Source: Brevundimonas nasdae | GTDB lineage: Bacteria; Pseudomonadota; Alphaproteobacteria; Caulobacterales; Caulobacteraceae | Direction of reading: 5' to 3' | NCBI RefSeq assembly: GCF_016654005.1 | Contig: NZ_JAEPWN010000012.1 | Coordinates: 1 to 64,000, forward strand | DNA: 64,000 nucleotides | Part shown: positions 16,942-27,764 of the stretch, piece by piece | Layout: each line of letters begins with the position of its first letter | Numbering within the stretch: the stretch's first letter is position 1 | Made by a program: the position numbers and the translations under genes | Notes under the pieces: generated by a model | Told to the model about the DNA's origin: nothing | Database searches by the model: none | The model's input: only the letters and a program-made list of their open reading frames with translations

Positions 16942-18729
16942 ATGACGACCCAAGACGCCTCGCCGCAACTGACCTGGACCGAAGAGGGCGAGCCGCGCTC
17001 GGGCCGGTTCGGGGATGTGTATTTCTCGCGCGACGACGGCCTGGCCGAGACCCGCGCCGTCTTCCTGAACGGCTGCGGCCTGCCGGACGCCTGGGCCGGT
17101 CGGCGTCGGTTCACGGTGGCGGAGCTGGGTTTCGGCACCGGTCTGAACATCGCCGCCCTGCTGAGCCTGTGGCAGGCGCACCGGCCCGAGGGCGGACGGC
17201 TGCACATCTTCTCGATCGAGGGCTTTCCCCTGACGGCGGACGAAGCGCGCCGCGCCCTGTCCAACTGGCCGGAACTGGCCGAGGCGGCGCAGGCCCTGAC
17301 GAACGCCTGGCCGTCAGGCACGCCCGGCTTCCACCGGTTGGACCTCCCCGGTTTCAACGCTGTCCTCGATCTGGCGGTCGGCGACGCCGAATGGGCGCTG
17401 AGGGAATGGTCGGGCCAGGCCGACGCCTGGTTCTTGGACGGCTTCTCCCCCGCCCTGAACCCCGGCATGTGGTCGCCGGAGGTGATGGACCAGATCGCCG
17501 CACGTTCAGCCCCCGGCGCCCGCGTCGCCACCTTCACCGTCGCCGGAGCCGTGCGCCGCGGCCTGGCCGAACGCGGCTTCACCGTCGAGAAAATGCCGGG
17601 GCATGGCCGCAAGCGCGAACGGCTGGAGGCCCGGCTGCCGACACATCCCGCCCCCGAAACCGGGCCTCGCGTCGCCGTGATCGGGGCTGGCATAGCGGGC
17701 GCTTCGGTCGTGCGCGCCCTGACGGCGGCAGGCGTCGCCCCGCTCGTGTTCGAGGCCGACAGACCCGGTGCGGGCGGATCGGGTTTTCCGTCCGGTCTGG
17801 TGACGCCCCGCCTGGACGCCGGAGATGCAGGCATCGCCGCGCTCTACGCCCAAGCGCTGGAGCGTGCGCGTGACCTCTATCGCGCCACGCCGGGGGCCAT
17901 AGTCGCCGAGGGCGTGCTGCAACTGCCTCAGGCCGAGCGTGACGCCGCCCGCTACGCCAAGATCGCCGCCCAGCCGATCTGGCCAAGCGGCGCCATGACG
18001 GTGGTGTCGCCCGACGAAGCCGCCGCCCGCATCGGCGAACCGGCTTCGACCGGAGGCCTGCTGATGGGCGGCGCATGTGCGGTCAACCCCGCCGCCATCC
18101 TGTCCGACTGGCTGTCCGGGGCCGAGATCATCAAGGCGGTCGTCACACGGATCGAACCCAGCGACGCGGGTTGGCGGCTGTTCAACGGCGACGCCGTGCT
18201 GGCCCAGGTCGACGCCGTGGTCCTGGCTGCGGGCTGGGGCTCCGCCTCTCTTCTGGAAGATAGGGACGCCGCTCCTCGCCTGTCGCCCGTTCGCGGCCAG
18301 GCCAACTGGATCAGCGGGCCCGCCCCCGCCCCCGTCGCCTGGGGCGGCTATGCGGCTCCGATGCACGACGGGCTGCTGTTCGGCGCGACCCATGACCGGG
18401 GCGACGCCTCTACCGACGTCCGCGACGACGACACCACGCGCAACCTGACGACCCTGGAGCAGCGCCTGCCGCGACTGGCCGCTTCAGTACAACCAGGCGC
18501 GATCCAGGGCCGCGCCGCCATCCGCGCCACCACCGCCGACCGTCTGCCCGTGGCAGGCGCCCTGGCCCCCGGCCTGTTCATCCTCAGCGGCCTCGGCTCG
18601 CGCGGCCTGTCCGCCGCCCCCCTGTTGGGCGAGCACATCGCCGCCCAGATCATCGGCGCGCCTTCCCCCCTGCCGCAGTCCGCTGCTGCGCGGGTCGGAC
18701 CGCTGCGTCCCGCCGTCGCCAGAAATTGA
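16942..18729 (+). CDS. mnmC: Bifunctional tRNA U34 modification enzyme MnmC
   Basis: A 595-residue two-domain enzyme for the final steps of mnm5s2U34 synthesis at the tRNA wobble position. Residues 1 to about 235 are the SAM-dependent methyltransferase (MnmC2/DUF752), with ELGFGTGLNIAALL as the SAM site and DAWFLDGFSPALNPGMWS. From residue 244 (VAVIGAGIAGASVV) a Rossmann FAD-binding domain starts the MnmC1 oxidoreductase, which removes the carboxymethyl group. The C-terminal GLGSRGLSAAPLLGE is the second FAD-contact region. Length matches the fused form. Confidence 0.93.
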   Translation: MTTQDASPQLTWTEEGEPRSGRFGDVYFSRDDGLAETRAVFLNGCGLPDAWAGRRRFTVAELGFGTGLNIAALLSLWQAHRPEGGRLHIFSIEGFPLTADEARRALSNWPELAEAAQALTNAWPSGTPGFHRLDLPGFNAVLDLAVGDAEWALREWSGQADAWFLDGFSPALNPGMWSPEVMDQIAARSAPGARVATFTVAGAVRRGLAERGFTVEKMPGHGRKRERLEARLPTHPAPETGPRVAVIGAGIAGASVVRALTAAGVAPLVFEADRPGAGGSGFPSGLVTPRLDAGDAGIAALYAQALERARDLYRATPGAIVAEGVLQLPQAERDAARYAKIAAQPIWPSGAMTVVSPDEAAARIGEPASTGGLLMGGACAVNPAAILSDWLSGAEIIKAVVTRIEPSDAGWRLFNGDAVLAQVDAVVLAAGWGSASLLEDRDAAPRLSPVRGQANWISGPAPAPVAWGGYAAPMHDGLLFGATHDRGDASTDVRDDDTTRNLTTLEQRLPRLAASVQPGAIQGRAAIRATTADRLPVAGALAPGLFILSGLGSRGLSAAPLLGEHIAAQIIGAPSPLPQSAAARVGPLRPAVARN

Positions 18730-18787
18730 TTTGCTGAAACATTCGTCAGGACAAAATCTGGAACGGGGCTTTTCAGGGATCAAAACC

Positions 18788-19189
18788 ATGCGTCTTGTCT
18801 CCACACTCCCGCTCCTGGCCATCGCCGCCCTGGCGGGGTGCGCGCCGACCGGCGCCGCCCGCACCGCCAACCCGAACGAACAGGCCAGCGCGCGCACCTG
18901 TTTTCGCACGATGAACGTCCGCAACTTCCGCGCCGAGGACTGGCAGACCCTCTATGTCCGCACCTCGGCCCAGGACGTGTTTCAGATCCAGTCCGCCGGG
19001 GTCTGCAAGGATCTGGACAGCGCGATCGCCATCGAACTGCGGCCTCTCGACGGGTTCAGCAATCTCTGCACCGGCGACTTCGCCACCCTGAATGTCGGCA
19101 GTCCAGGACACTCGACCTGTCGCGTGCAGATCGGCAAACGCCTCAGCGCCGAGGAGATTGCGGCCCTGCCCAGTCGGGTTCGTCCCTAG
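18788..19189 (+). CDS. DUF6491-like small lipoprotein
   Basis: A 133-residue exported protein: signal MRLVSTLPLLAIAALAGC with lipobox ALAGC, then a domain beginning CFRTMNVRNFRAEDWQTLYVRT with three later cysteines (VCKDL, NLCTG, STCRVQ). This arrangement matches DUF6491, whose function is unknown. ATG at 18788 is chosen for the signal peptide; the frame extends further upstream but not sensibly. It follows mnmC by 58 bp. Confidence 0.7.
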   Translation: MRLVSTLPLLAIAALAGCAPTGAARTANPNEQASARTCFRTMNVRNFRAEDWQTLYVRTSAQDVFQIQSAGVCKDLDSAIAIELRPLDGFSNLCTGDFATLNVGSPGHSTCRVQIGKRLSAEEIAALPSRVRP

Positions 19190-19260
19190 GGGCCTGTCAC
19201 GAGACGATTGCGCTTTTCCTCGGACGGGTATGAAATATCACCGTTCAGAGGGAGGTCATC

Positions 19261-19698
19261 ATGAGCGGAATCGCCAAATATCTCACCATCGGGGCTGCGG
19301 CCCTCGCCATCGCCACACCAGCGGCCGCCGAGAGCTGGGCGCAGTTCTCGTCCAACGATCAGACGCTCTATGTGATTGATCTGGATACGCTGACGCCGGT
19401 GGATGGAATTGTCAGCGCCCACATGGGCCGGGTGCCGGCCAAGGGCGACGCCAGCGACCTCAGTTATGACACCGAGGTCGTCCTGATGCGCTGCGCCGAC
19501 GGCCAGTCCAAGCCCGGCGAGATCGTCACCTATGGCCCCGACGGCGCCGAAACCGATCGCTACACCGACGAGGGGCCGTGGGGCGCGTCCGGCGGCGTCT
19601 ATGAATCGATCAAGCGCATCGCCTGCGAGAATGCGTTGCCCGCCAGCACGCCCTACCCGACCATCGCGGCCTTGATCGCCGCAAAACGCGGCCAGTAG
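19261..19698 (+). CDS. Small secreted protein of unknown function
   Basis: A 145-residue protein with a Sec-type signal peptide (KYLTIGAAALAIATPAAAESWAQF, cleavage after AAA-E) and a mature beta-rich domain. Two cysteines (MRCADG, RIACEN) could form a disulfide. The ribosome binding site GGGAGG is close upstream. It resembles surface-adhesin-like or DUF domains in proteobacteria with a YVIDLDTL strand, but I cannot name the family. It converges on gyrB, with only 21 bp between stops. Confidence 0.7.
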   Translation: MSGIAKYLTIGAAALAIATPAAAESWAQFSSNDQTLYVIDLDTLTPVDGIVSAHMGRVPAKGDASDLSYDTEVVLMRCADGQSKPGEIVTYGPDGAETDRYTDEGPWGASGGVYESIKRIACENALPASTPYPTIAALIAAKRGQ

Positions 19699-19705
19699 GC
19701 CGCGT
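19686..19705. terminator. Short hairpin overlapping the stop codon, facing gyrB
   Basis: ACGCGGCC (19686-19693) pairs with GGCCGCGT (19698-19705) around the AGTA loop, which includes part of the stop codon. It is the only structure in the 21-bp gap between the convergent genes. Confidence 0.4.
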
Positions 19706-19719
19706 CCGCGACACGGGAT

Positions 19720-22236
<2,517 letters not shown>

Positions 22237-22321
22237 TCAATATATAGGAAATTTAGCAGCAATTGCGAGGGGAACAGCCGTTTTGCGCGGGTCCATCGGC
22301 AGCGGCGGTTCCGCCGATAAA

Positions 22322-23455
22322 TCAGTCGCTCTCCAGCGCCCCGCCCGCGACGCGGACAAACTGCGCACGCCCCTCCAGACCGGCGAACAGTGAGCGCTCA
22401 GTGCCCGTCATGAAGGCCTGCAGATCAAGGGCGACAATCTCGTCGAACAGGGCGGCGCGGCGACGTTCGTCCAGATGGGCGGGGGCCTCGTCCAGCAGCA
22501 GGACGGGCCGGGCGGCTCCTGCGCCTGCATGACCTGACAGACGGGTGATCTGGGCCAGGATCAGGTTCAGAACCAGCGCCTTCTGTTCGCCCGACGACCC
22601 TTCGGCGGCGGGGCGGTTCTTTTCGCGATGGATGGCGGTCAGATCGGTGCGGTGCGGGCCGAACAGGGACCTGCCCGCTGCGCCGTCACGGGCGCGGGCC
22701 CTGGCCAGACCTTCGCGGATCGAGGCGGCGATTTCGTCTTCTTCGGCGCCGGCTTCGGCCATCTGTTCGGCGGCCCCGTCCAGCCCCAGGTCCGCCTGGG
22801 GGAAAGGCCGGTCGCCTCGGGCGTCGATGGCGGCCTGCAGCGCATGCAGGGCGGCGACACGGGCGATGGCGGCCCGCGCCCCCGCCTCGCCCAGCCGGGC
22901 CTCCAGCGCATCCAGCCAGACCGGGTCGGCCTCACGCCCATCTGCAGCGTCATTCAGCAACCGCAGCCGCTCGCGCAGGGCCTTTTCATAGGCCGAGACG
23001 CTGGCGGCGTGGTCGGGGTCGGCGGCGAAGACCAGACGGTCGAAGAATTTCAGCCGCTCGGCGCGGGCGTCGGAGAACAGCCGGTCCTGTTCAGGCGTGG
23101 CCCATACGGGTCGGAGGTAGTCCAGCAGCCGACCGGGCTGGGCCGTTTCGCCGTCGATGCGCACGATGCGGCGTGACGCGCCCGCCGTCTGGACGCCCGT
23201 GCCCAGCCGCGTCTCGTCGTCCAGTTCGACCATGACGGCCCAGGCGCGGCCGGTCGCCTCGCCCGGCTCGCGGCGGCCCATCTCGGCGGCCGTCGCCCCC
23301 CGCAGCCCCTTGCCGGGGGTCAGCAGGCTGACGGCCTCCAGCAGATTGGTCTTGCCCGCCCCGTTCGGCCCATGCAGCACGACCGGCCCGGCATCGAGCG
23401 CCAGCCGCGCGGCTGCATAGGAGCGGAAGTCGGTGAGGGTGAGGGAGGCGATCAA
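22322..23455 (-). CDS. recF: DNA replication/repair protein RecF
   Basis: A 377-residue SMC-like ATPase that loads RecA at gaps with RecO and RecR. Walker A GPNGAGKT is at residues 29-36, and the Walker B-like [16 protein letters not shown] occurs near the C-terminus with the signature [16 protein letters not shown]. Length is normal. It is separated from gyrB by 154 bp with no further gene, and from the STM3941-like gene by 37 bp, so it probably belongs to the same transcript as dnaN. Confidence 0.95.
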   Translation of the reverse strand: MIASLTLTDFRSYAAARLALDAGPVVLHGPNGAGKTNLLEAVSLLTPGKGLRGATAAEMGRREPGEATGRAWAVMVELDDETRLGTGVQTAGASRRIVRIDGETAQPGRLLDYLRPVWATPEQDRLFSDARAERLKFFDRLVFAADPDHAASVSAYEKALRERLRLLNDAADGREADPVWLDALEARLGEAGARAAIARVAALHALQAAIDARGDRPFPQADLGLDGAAEQMAEAGAEEDEIAASIREGLARARARDGAAGRSLFGPHRTDLTAIHREKNRPAAEGSSGEQKALVLNLILAQITRLSGHAGAGAARPVLLLDEAPAHLDERRRAALFDEIVALDLQAFMTGTERSLFAGLEGRAQFVRVAGGALESD

Positions 23456-23492
23456 GGAATGAGGGCTTTCGCGGCGCCGGACATCCTATGGA

Positions 23493-24029
23493 TCATCCGT
23501 AGCGGATGCGCCATTGCTCCAACAGCGTCGAAAGCGGCTCGGGCGCCAGGCCGATGTTGCGCGGGAAGCTTCCGTCGATCGGCACGTCGCCCGCTCTGTT
23601 CAGCCTTGAGGCCAGCCCGCCAGAAAAGGACGAACCTTCCTTGAGCCGCCACACCGCATGAGGCGCAACGCCGCCGACGGACTGGCCGTCGGCATCCCGG
23701 CTTGCAGCCTCGCTGTAGAGAGAAAAGCCTTCAACCTCGCTCCAGGGGATCAGGCCCGGCGAAAGGGGGCCCGTCAGATGGAAACCCTCTGTCGTGAGGA
23801 TCAGCTTCGGCGGCCTGACGAGGGCGAGGACGGAGGCCCCGGCGGCGGCGGCCAGACAGAACACCCCCACCCAGCTCCACAGCGTCTCGATGGCGTCGCC
23901 AGACTGTTTGATGAACCACAACCCCAGGGCCGCCGTCGCCACAAACAGCGCCAGCGACCAGGCCACCACGCTGCGCGACGTGGTCAGGACCAGACGTTCG
24001 CCCGTCGGATTGCCGTTGACGACGGTCAC
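23493..24029 (-). CDS. STM3941-like membrane protein between dnaN and recF
   Basis: A 178-residue protein with two hydrophobic segments (VVAWSLALFVATAALGLWFI and WSWVGVFCLAAAAGASVLALV). A PH-like soluble part follows (KLILTTEGFHLTGPLSPGLIPWSEVEGFSLYS) and is typical of the STM3941 family. It starts with GTG that overlaps the dnaN stop (GTGA), which indicates translational coupling. The function is unknown. Its position in the replication operon is unusual. Confidence 0.65.
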   Translation of the reverse strand: MTVVNGNPTGERLVLTTSRSVVAWSLALFVATAALGLWFIKQSGDAIETLWSWVGVFCLAAAAGASVLALVRPPKLILTTEGFHLTGPLSPGLIPWSEVEGFSLYSEAASRDADGQSVGGVAPHAVWRLKEGSSFSGGLASRLNRAGDVPIDGSFPRNIGLAPEPLSTLLEQWRIRYG

Positions 24030-25144
24030 ACCCGCAGCGGCATCAGCACATACTGGACGCCCGGATCGCCGGGATCGAGCACCAGGGTCGGCGAGGCCGG
24101 GTCGGCGAAGCGGAAGGCGGCGTTCTCGCCGGTGATCTGACCCGCGACGTCCAGCAGATAACGGGCGTTGAAGCCGATCTCGAACGGTTCGTCGGAATAG
24201 CCGATCTCGACCTCTTCCTCGGCCTGGCCCGCCTCCATGTTGCGCACGGTCAGCTTCACCCGGTCATTGTCGAAGGCCAGCTTCACCGAGCGGCTCTTTT
24301 CCGCCGAGATGGTGGCGACGCGGTCCACGGCCTTGGCGAACAGGGCGTTGTCGATGTCGGCCTGCTTGTCATTGCCCTTGGGGATGACGCGCGAATAGTC
24401 CGGGAAGGCGCCGTCGATGACCTTGGAGGTCAGGCTGGCCTCGCCCAGCTGGAAGCGGATCTTCTGGGCCGAGACCTGAACCTCGACCGGGCCGTTGGTG
24501 TCGTCCAGCAGACGACGGACCTGATCGACGGTCTTGCGCGGCACGATGACGCCGGGACCGCCCGCAGCCCCTTCCGGCGCCGGGGTCTCGGCCAGGGCCA
24601 GACGGTGGCCGTCGGTGGCCACGGCGCGCAGCAGGGGAATGCCCGCCTCGGCGACCGTGTGCAGATAAAGGCCGTTCAGATAGTAACGCGTCTCTTCGGT
24701 CGAGACGGCGAACCGGGTCTTGTCGATCAGACGGGCCAGGTCTTCCTTGGGCAGGACATAGGAGGCCCCGGCGCTCTCGGTCGACATGACGGGGAAGTCG
24801 CCTGCAGGCAGGACCGGCAGGTTGAAGCGCGAACGTCCGGCCGAGACCACCAGACGGGGATCATCGCCCGAATAGAGCAGCGACACCTCGGCGCCTTCCG
24901 GCAGCTTGCGCACGATCTCGTACAGGGTGTGGGCGGGCGCCGTGATCTGACCCTCGACCTGAACCTGGGCCTCGGCCTCGTCGACCATCTCCATGTCCAG
25001 GTCGGTGGCCGCGAACGCCAGCCGGTCACGACCTGCGCTGAGCAGGACATTGGACAGGATCGGGATGGTGTTTCGACGTTCAACGACGCTCTGCACGTGG
25101 CCCAATGCCTTCAGGAGCGCGGATCGTTCGATAGTCAGTTGCAT
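24026..25144 (-). CDS. dnaN: DNA polymerase III beta subunit (sliding clamp)
   Basis: The 372-residue clamp that holds the replicative polymerase on DNA. The three repeated domains are recognisable: MQLTIERSALLKALGHVQSVVERRNTIPILSNVLL at the start, and the typical ending QYVLMPLRV, which forms part of the hydrophobic client-binding pocket. The family's usual length fits. It is read from a 195-bp gap after dnaA that holds a DnaA-box palindrome, and it is coupled to the following gene. Confidence 0.97.
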   Translation of the reverse strand: MQLTIERSALLKALGHVQSVVERRNTIPILSNVLLSAGRDRLAFAATDLDMEMVDEAEAQVQVEGQITAPAHTLYEIVRKLPEGAEVSLLYSGDDPRLVVSAGRSRFNLPVLPAGDFPVMSTESAGASYVLPKEDLARLIDKTRFAVSTEETRYYLNGLYLHTVAEAGIPLLRAVATDGHRLALAETPAPEGAAGGPGVIVPRKTVDQVRRLLDDTNGPVEVQVSAQKIRFQLGEASLTSKVIDGAFPDYSRVIPKGNDKQADIDNALFAKAVDRVATISAEKSRSVKLAFDNDRVKLTVRNMEAGQAEEEVEIGYSDEPFEIGFNARYLLDVAGQITGENAAFRFADPASPTLVLDPGDPGVQYVLMPLRV

Positions 25145-25249
25145 GTCGTCTCGCCCGGAGACGGCGCCTCCCCGGAGACGCCGCGATTGAGGGGTTTAGA
25201 CACTAGCGAATTAAGCGCGCTGAGCAAGGAAGCGGCTTGTGGTTAGTTG

Positions 25250-25267
25250 TTGTCCACGCGTGGATAA
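25250..25267. promoter_or_regulatory. Inverted pair of DnaA boxes between dnaA and dnaN
   Basis: TTGTCCACG (25250-25258) abuts CGTGGATAA (25259-25267), the latter being TTATCCACG on the other strand and matching the DnaA-box consensus TTATCCACA in 8 of 9 positions. The first half matches 7 of 9. The pair forms a near-perfect 18-bp palindrome 105 bp upstream of the dnaN start. A role in DnaA control of dnaN is inferred. Confidence 0.65.
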
Positions 25268-25339
25268 GTGGGCCGAGTGCGGGGACGGAGCGCAAAAATC
25301 GAGCGAACCTGCCGCCCTGCGCCCCGCAAACCCTGGAGA

Positions 25340-26815
25340 TCAGCCCCGCAGCTTGCGGGTCAGGGCCTCGACATCGCGGGCGATCTGATCGTCCTGCGGC
25401 ATCAGCTCCTCGATCTTGCGCACGCCGTGCAGGACGGTCGTGTGGTCGCGACCGCCGAAGCGACGGCCGATGTCGGGATAGGAGCGGGTCGTATGCTGCT
25501 TGCACAGATACATGGCGATCTGGCGCGGGCGGGCGACCGAACGGGTGCGGCGCTCCGACAGCAGGTCGGCCTGTTTCAGGTTGAAGTGTTCGGCGACCGT
25601 CTTCTGGATCTCGTCGACGGTGATGCGGCGCTCAGGCCCGCCACGCATGGCCATGCCCAGCAGGGTCGAGGCCTCATCGACCGAGACGGCGGACAGGCGC
25701 GAACCGGCGGCGGCGGCCAGGGTGTTCACGGCGCCCTCAAGCTCGCGCATCGAGCCGGGCGTGCGGTCCACCAGCTGCGCCAGCACGTCCGGGGCGGCCT
25801 CGCCCTGAACCACGCCAAGAGCCGACAGGGCACGCAGACGGTTCTGGGCCACGGCGATCTTCAGCTCACGGTCGCCCGCCTCGACCGGGCAGGTCAGACC
25901 GGCGGCGAGGTGGCTGCGCAGGCGCGGCTCCACATCGGTCAGGGCCATCGGCGCGCGGTCGGCCGAGAAGACGATGCGTTTGCCGTCCTCGATCAGGGCG
26001 GTCAGGGTCGACAGCAGTTCTTCCTGGGTCGAGGTCTTGCCGCCGACGAACTGGACGTCGTCCAGCAGCAGCATGTCGGCCGAGCGCAGGCTTTCCTTGA
26101 AGGCGGCTGTCGAACGGTCCTGCATCGCCTTGACGAAGGTGGACAGGAAACGCTCGGCGGTCAGATAGACTACCTTGGCCTGGGGACGCAGGCGCTGGGC
26201 CTCCCAGGCGATGGCGTTCAGCAGGTGGGTCTTGCCGTAGCCGTAGGGGCCGCAGAAGAAGACCGGGTTGAAATGACCGTCGGCCCAGCTGGCGACCTGT
26301 TTGGCGATGGCCAGGGCGAAGGCGTTGCCCTGGCCCTCGATGAAGCTGTCGAACGTCAGGCGCTCCTGCAGACCGGCGGCGCGCACGGCGCGGGCGCTGT
26401 CGGCGACAGGGGCGATGGTGGGGACCGCCATATTGGCCGAAGACAGGGCCACCAGACGCGGAGAGGCGTCCAGCACGTGACCGGCCGGAACGGCGGTGGC
26501 CGGCGCGGGCGAACCCACCTCGGCGCGGCAGCGCACGTCCAGACGGCGCGACAGGCCGTCCAGGCCCAGCCACAGCTCGTTCATGCGGCGCAGGGCGTTC
26601 TTGCGCACCCAGTCACGGGCATAGGCGGTCGGGGTGACCAGGATCAGCTGACCGGCGGAATCCACGCGGACAGCCGAAGGCGCGACGTAGGAGTTGAACG
26701 GGCCGTCGCCGATCTCGGCGCGCAGGCGCACGGACGCCTCGCCCCAGATCCGATCCAGATCCGTCGTCTCCAGCCTGCTCGATCCGCCCGCCATTGCCGC
26801 TGCGCCCCCAACCAT
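25340..26815 (-). CDS. dnaA: Chromosomal replication initiator DnaA
   Basis: A 491-residue AAA+ initiator that binds DnaA boxes and opens the origin. Domain I (WGEASVRLRAEIGDGPFNSYV), a linker rich in Ala and Pro, AAA+ Walker A GPYGYGKTHLLN near residue 185, Walker B LLLDDVQFVGG, and the C-terminal DNA-binding signature DIGRRFGGRDHTTVLHGVRKIE are all present. The ending TRKLRG matches Caulobacter DnaA. The ATG at 26815 is used; an in-frame ATG seven codons later (26794) is an alternative. Confidence 0.97.
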   Translation of the reverse strand: MVGGAAAMAGGSSRLETTDLDRIWGEASVRLRAEIGDGPFNSYVAPSAVRVDSAGQLILVTPTAYARDWVRKNALRRMNELWLGLDGLSRRLDVRCRAEVGSPAPATAVPAGHVLDASPRLVALSSANMAVPTIAPVADSARAVRAAGLQERLTFDSFIEGQGNAFALAIAKQVASWADGHFNPVFFCGPYGYGKTHLLNAIAWEAQRLRPQAKVVYLTAERFLSTFVKAMQDRSTAAFKESLRSADMLLLDDVQFVGGKTSTQEELLSTLTALIEDGKRIVFSADRAPMALTDVEPRLRSHLAAGLTCPVEAGDRELKIAVAQNRLRALSALGVVQGEAAPDVLAQLVDRTPGSMRELEGAVNTLAAAAGSRLSAVSVDEASTLLGMAMRGGPERRITVDEIQKTVAEHFNLKQADLLSERRTRSVARPRQIAMYLCKQHTTRSYPDIGRRFGGRDHTTVLHGVRKIEELMPQDDQIARDVEALTRKLRG

Positions 26816-27043
26816 ATTTCAGCCACTCGCTGCAAAATCCAATCCGAACCTCGGCGCTTCAGGGCGATGGTTCAGGGACGACTTCTCCTGCGCCGAAAAG
26901 CGATGCTTTCCGGACGGGGCCGAACTCTTGAACAGACATCTCCCGCCAACGCGAAACTACAGTCTCGCGCCGTCTTCATCCGTATTGGGATGGAAGTGCG
27001 TTAGAGGCCAAAACTTACGCTCAGAGCCTCTTGGGTCAACGGA

Positions 27044-27080
27044 GATTCGTTGGCTGATTCGCAGTTAAATTGTTTGACTC
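27044..27080. promoter_or_regulatory. Cluster of three GANTC (CcrM-type) sites upstream of dnaA
   Basis: GATTC at 27044-27048, GATTC at 27056-27060 and GACTC at 27076-27080, within 37 bp. The first is five bases from the proposed -35. In Caulobacter, CcrM methylates GANTC and dnaA transcription depends on methylation state; the same logic is likely here but is inferred. Confidence 0.6.
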
Positions 27081-27170
27081 CGACAAACCCTGCGCCCGCT
27101 TGAGGAATTCCGGATTTCACCCCTGCCAGCCTCCCCTCGCCATGAGGTGGAGGTTAACGGCACAACGCGA

Positions 27171-27202
27171 AACGGCGAAGGAGCTTTCGCCCCTTCGCCG
27201 TT
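27171..27202 (-). terminator. Hairpin downstream of rpsT
   Basis: An 11-bp stem (27171-27181 / 27192-27202), about 70 nt past the rpsT stop on the minus strand. No T-run follows, so it may be only a stabilising 3' hairpin. Confidence 0.55.
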
Positions 27203-27270
27203 GAAATCACTAGAAAATCCTATAACAGAACGACGATAGACGTTCCGTATCAGGGATAATCCTTAATGGA

Positions 27271-27540
27271 TCAGGCCGCCGACAGCTTCTTCAGCTGAGC
27301 CGCCAGGCGCGACACTTTGCGCGATCCGGTGTTCTTGTGAACGACGCCCTTGGAGACGGCGCGCATCAGCTCGGATTGCGCTTCGACGAAAGCGGTCTTG
27401 GCGACAGCAGCGTCGCCGCCGGCCAGAGCTTCCTGGAACTTGCGCAGATAGGTGCGAACGCGCGAGCGACGCGCCTTGTTCACTTGGGTCCGCGCTTCGA
27501 TCTTGCGGATCGCCTTGCGGGCGCCGGGGTTGTTGGCCAT
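27271..27540 (-). CDS. rpsT: 30S ribosomal protein S20
   Basis: An 89-residue basic protein of the small subunit that binds 16S rRNA helices. It begins [35 protein letters not shown] and ends with the conserved [22 protein letters not shown] region, which places the start at 27540 and not at the frame's upstream end. rpsT next to dnaA is the arrangement also found in Caulobacter. Confidence 0.97.
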   Translation of the reverse strand: MANNPGARKAIRKIEARTQVNKARRSRVRTYLRKFQEALAGGDAAVAKTAFVEAQSELMRAVSKGVVHKNTGSRKVSRLAAQLKKLSAA

Positions 27541-27764
27541 GTCAAACCTTCGAACGGAAAACGCCGCGGAGCACACGTCCACGGCGCAGAAATCTCAAGA
27601 GGGCGGGCCTATAGCCGATAGGCCGGGATCGGTCAACGCGGAGTCTGACTCCTTTGCCCGGTGCCTCTGTCCGGTCGGCGCCCTCTCAGTTCGTCGCTCG
27701 CCCCTCTGATAAACCTTCGTTCAACACACCCTATGCCAAAGGTCGGGGCTCACACGGAAGTTTC

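Larger units (their letters stand above)
26816..27270. other. 455-bp intergenic region between rpsT and dnaA
   Basis: No convincing ORF is seen. On the minus strand it holds a possible dnaA promoter: TTGACC at 27039-27034, 16-nt spacer, TAAGTT at 27017-27012. That implies a leader of roughly 190 nt. Three GANTC sites lie just upstream (27044, 27056, 27076), and the rpsT terminator-like hairpin lies at 27171-27202. No cluster of DnaA boxes or AT-rich unwinding element typical of an origin is visible. Confidence 0.6.

Noticed and set aside
18731..18787. GGAAC at about 18761 ahead of the DUF6491 gene as a fifth EcfG promoter
   Set aside because: No CGTT lies 15-17 nt downstream.
26816..27270. 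Possible oriC beside dnaA
   Set aside because: No cluster of DnaA boxes, no AT-rich unwinding element and no CtrA sites are visible. In Caulobacterales the origin usually lies elsewhere.
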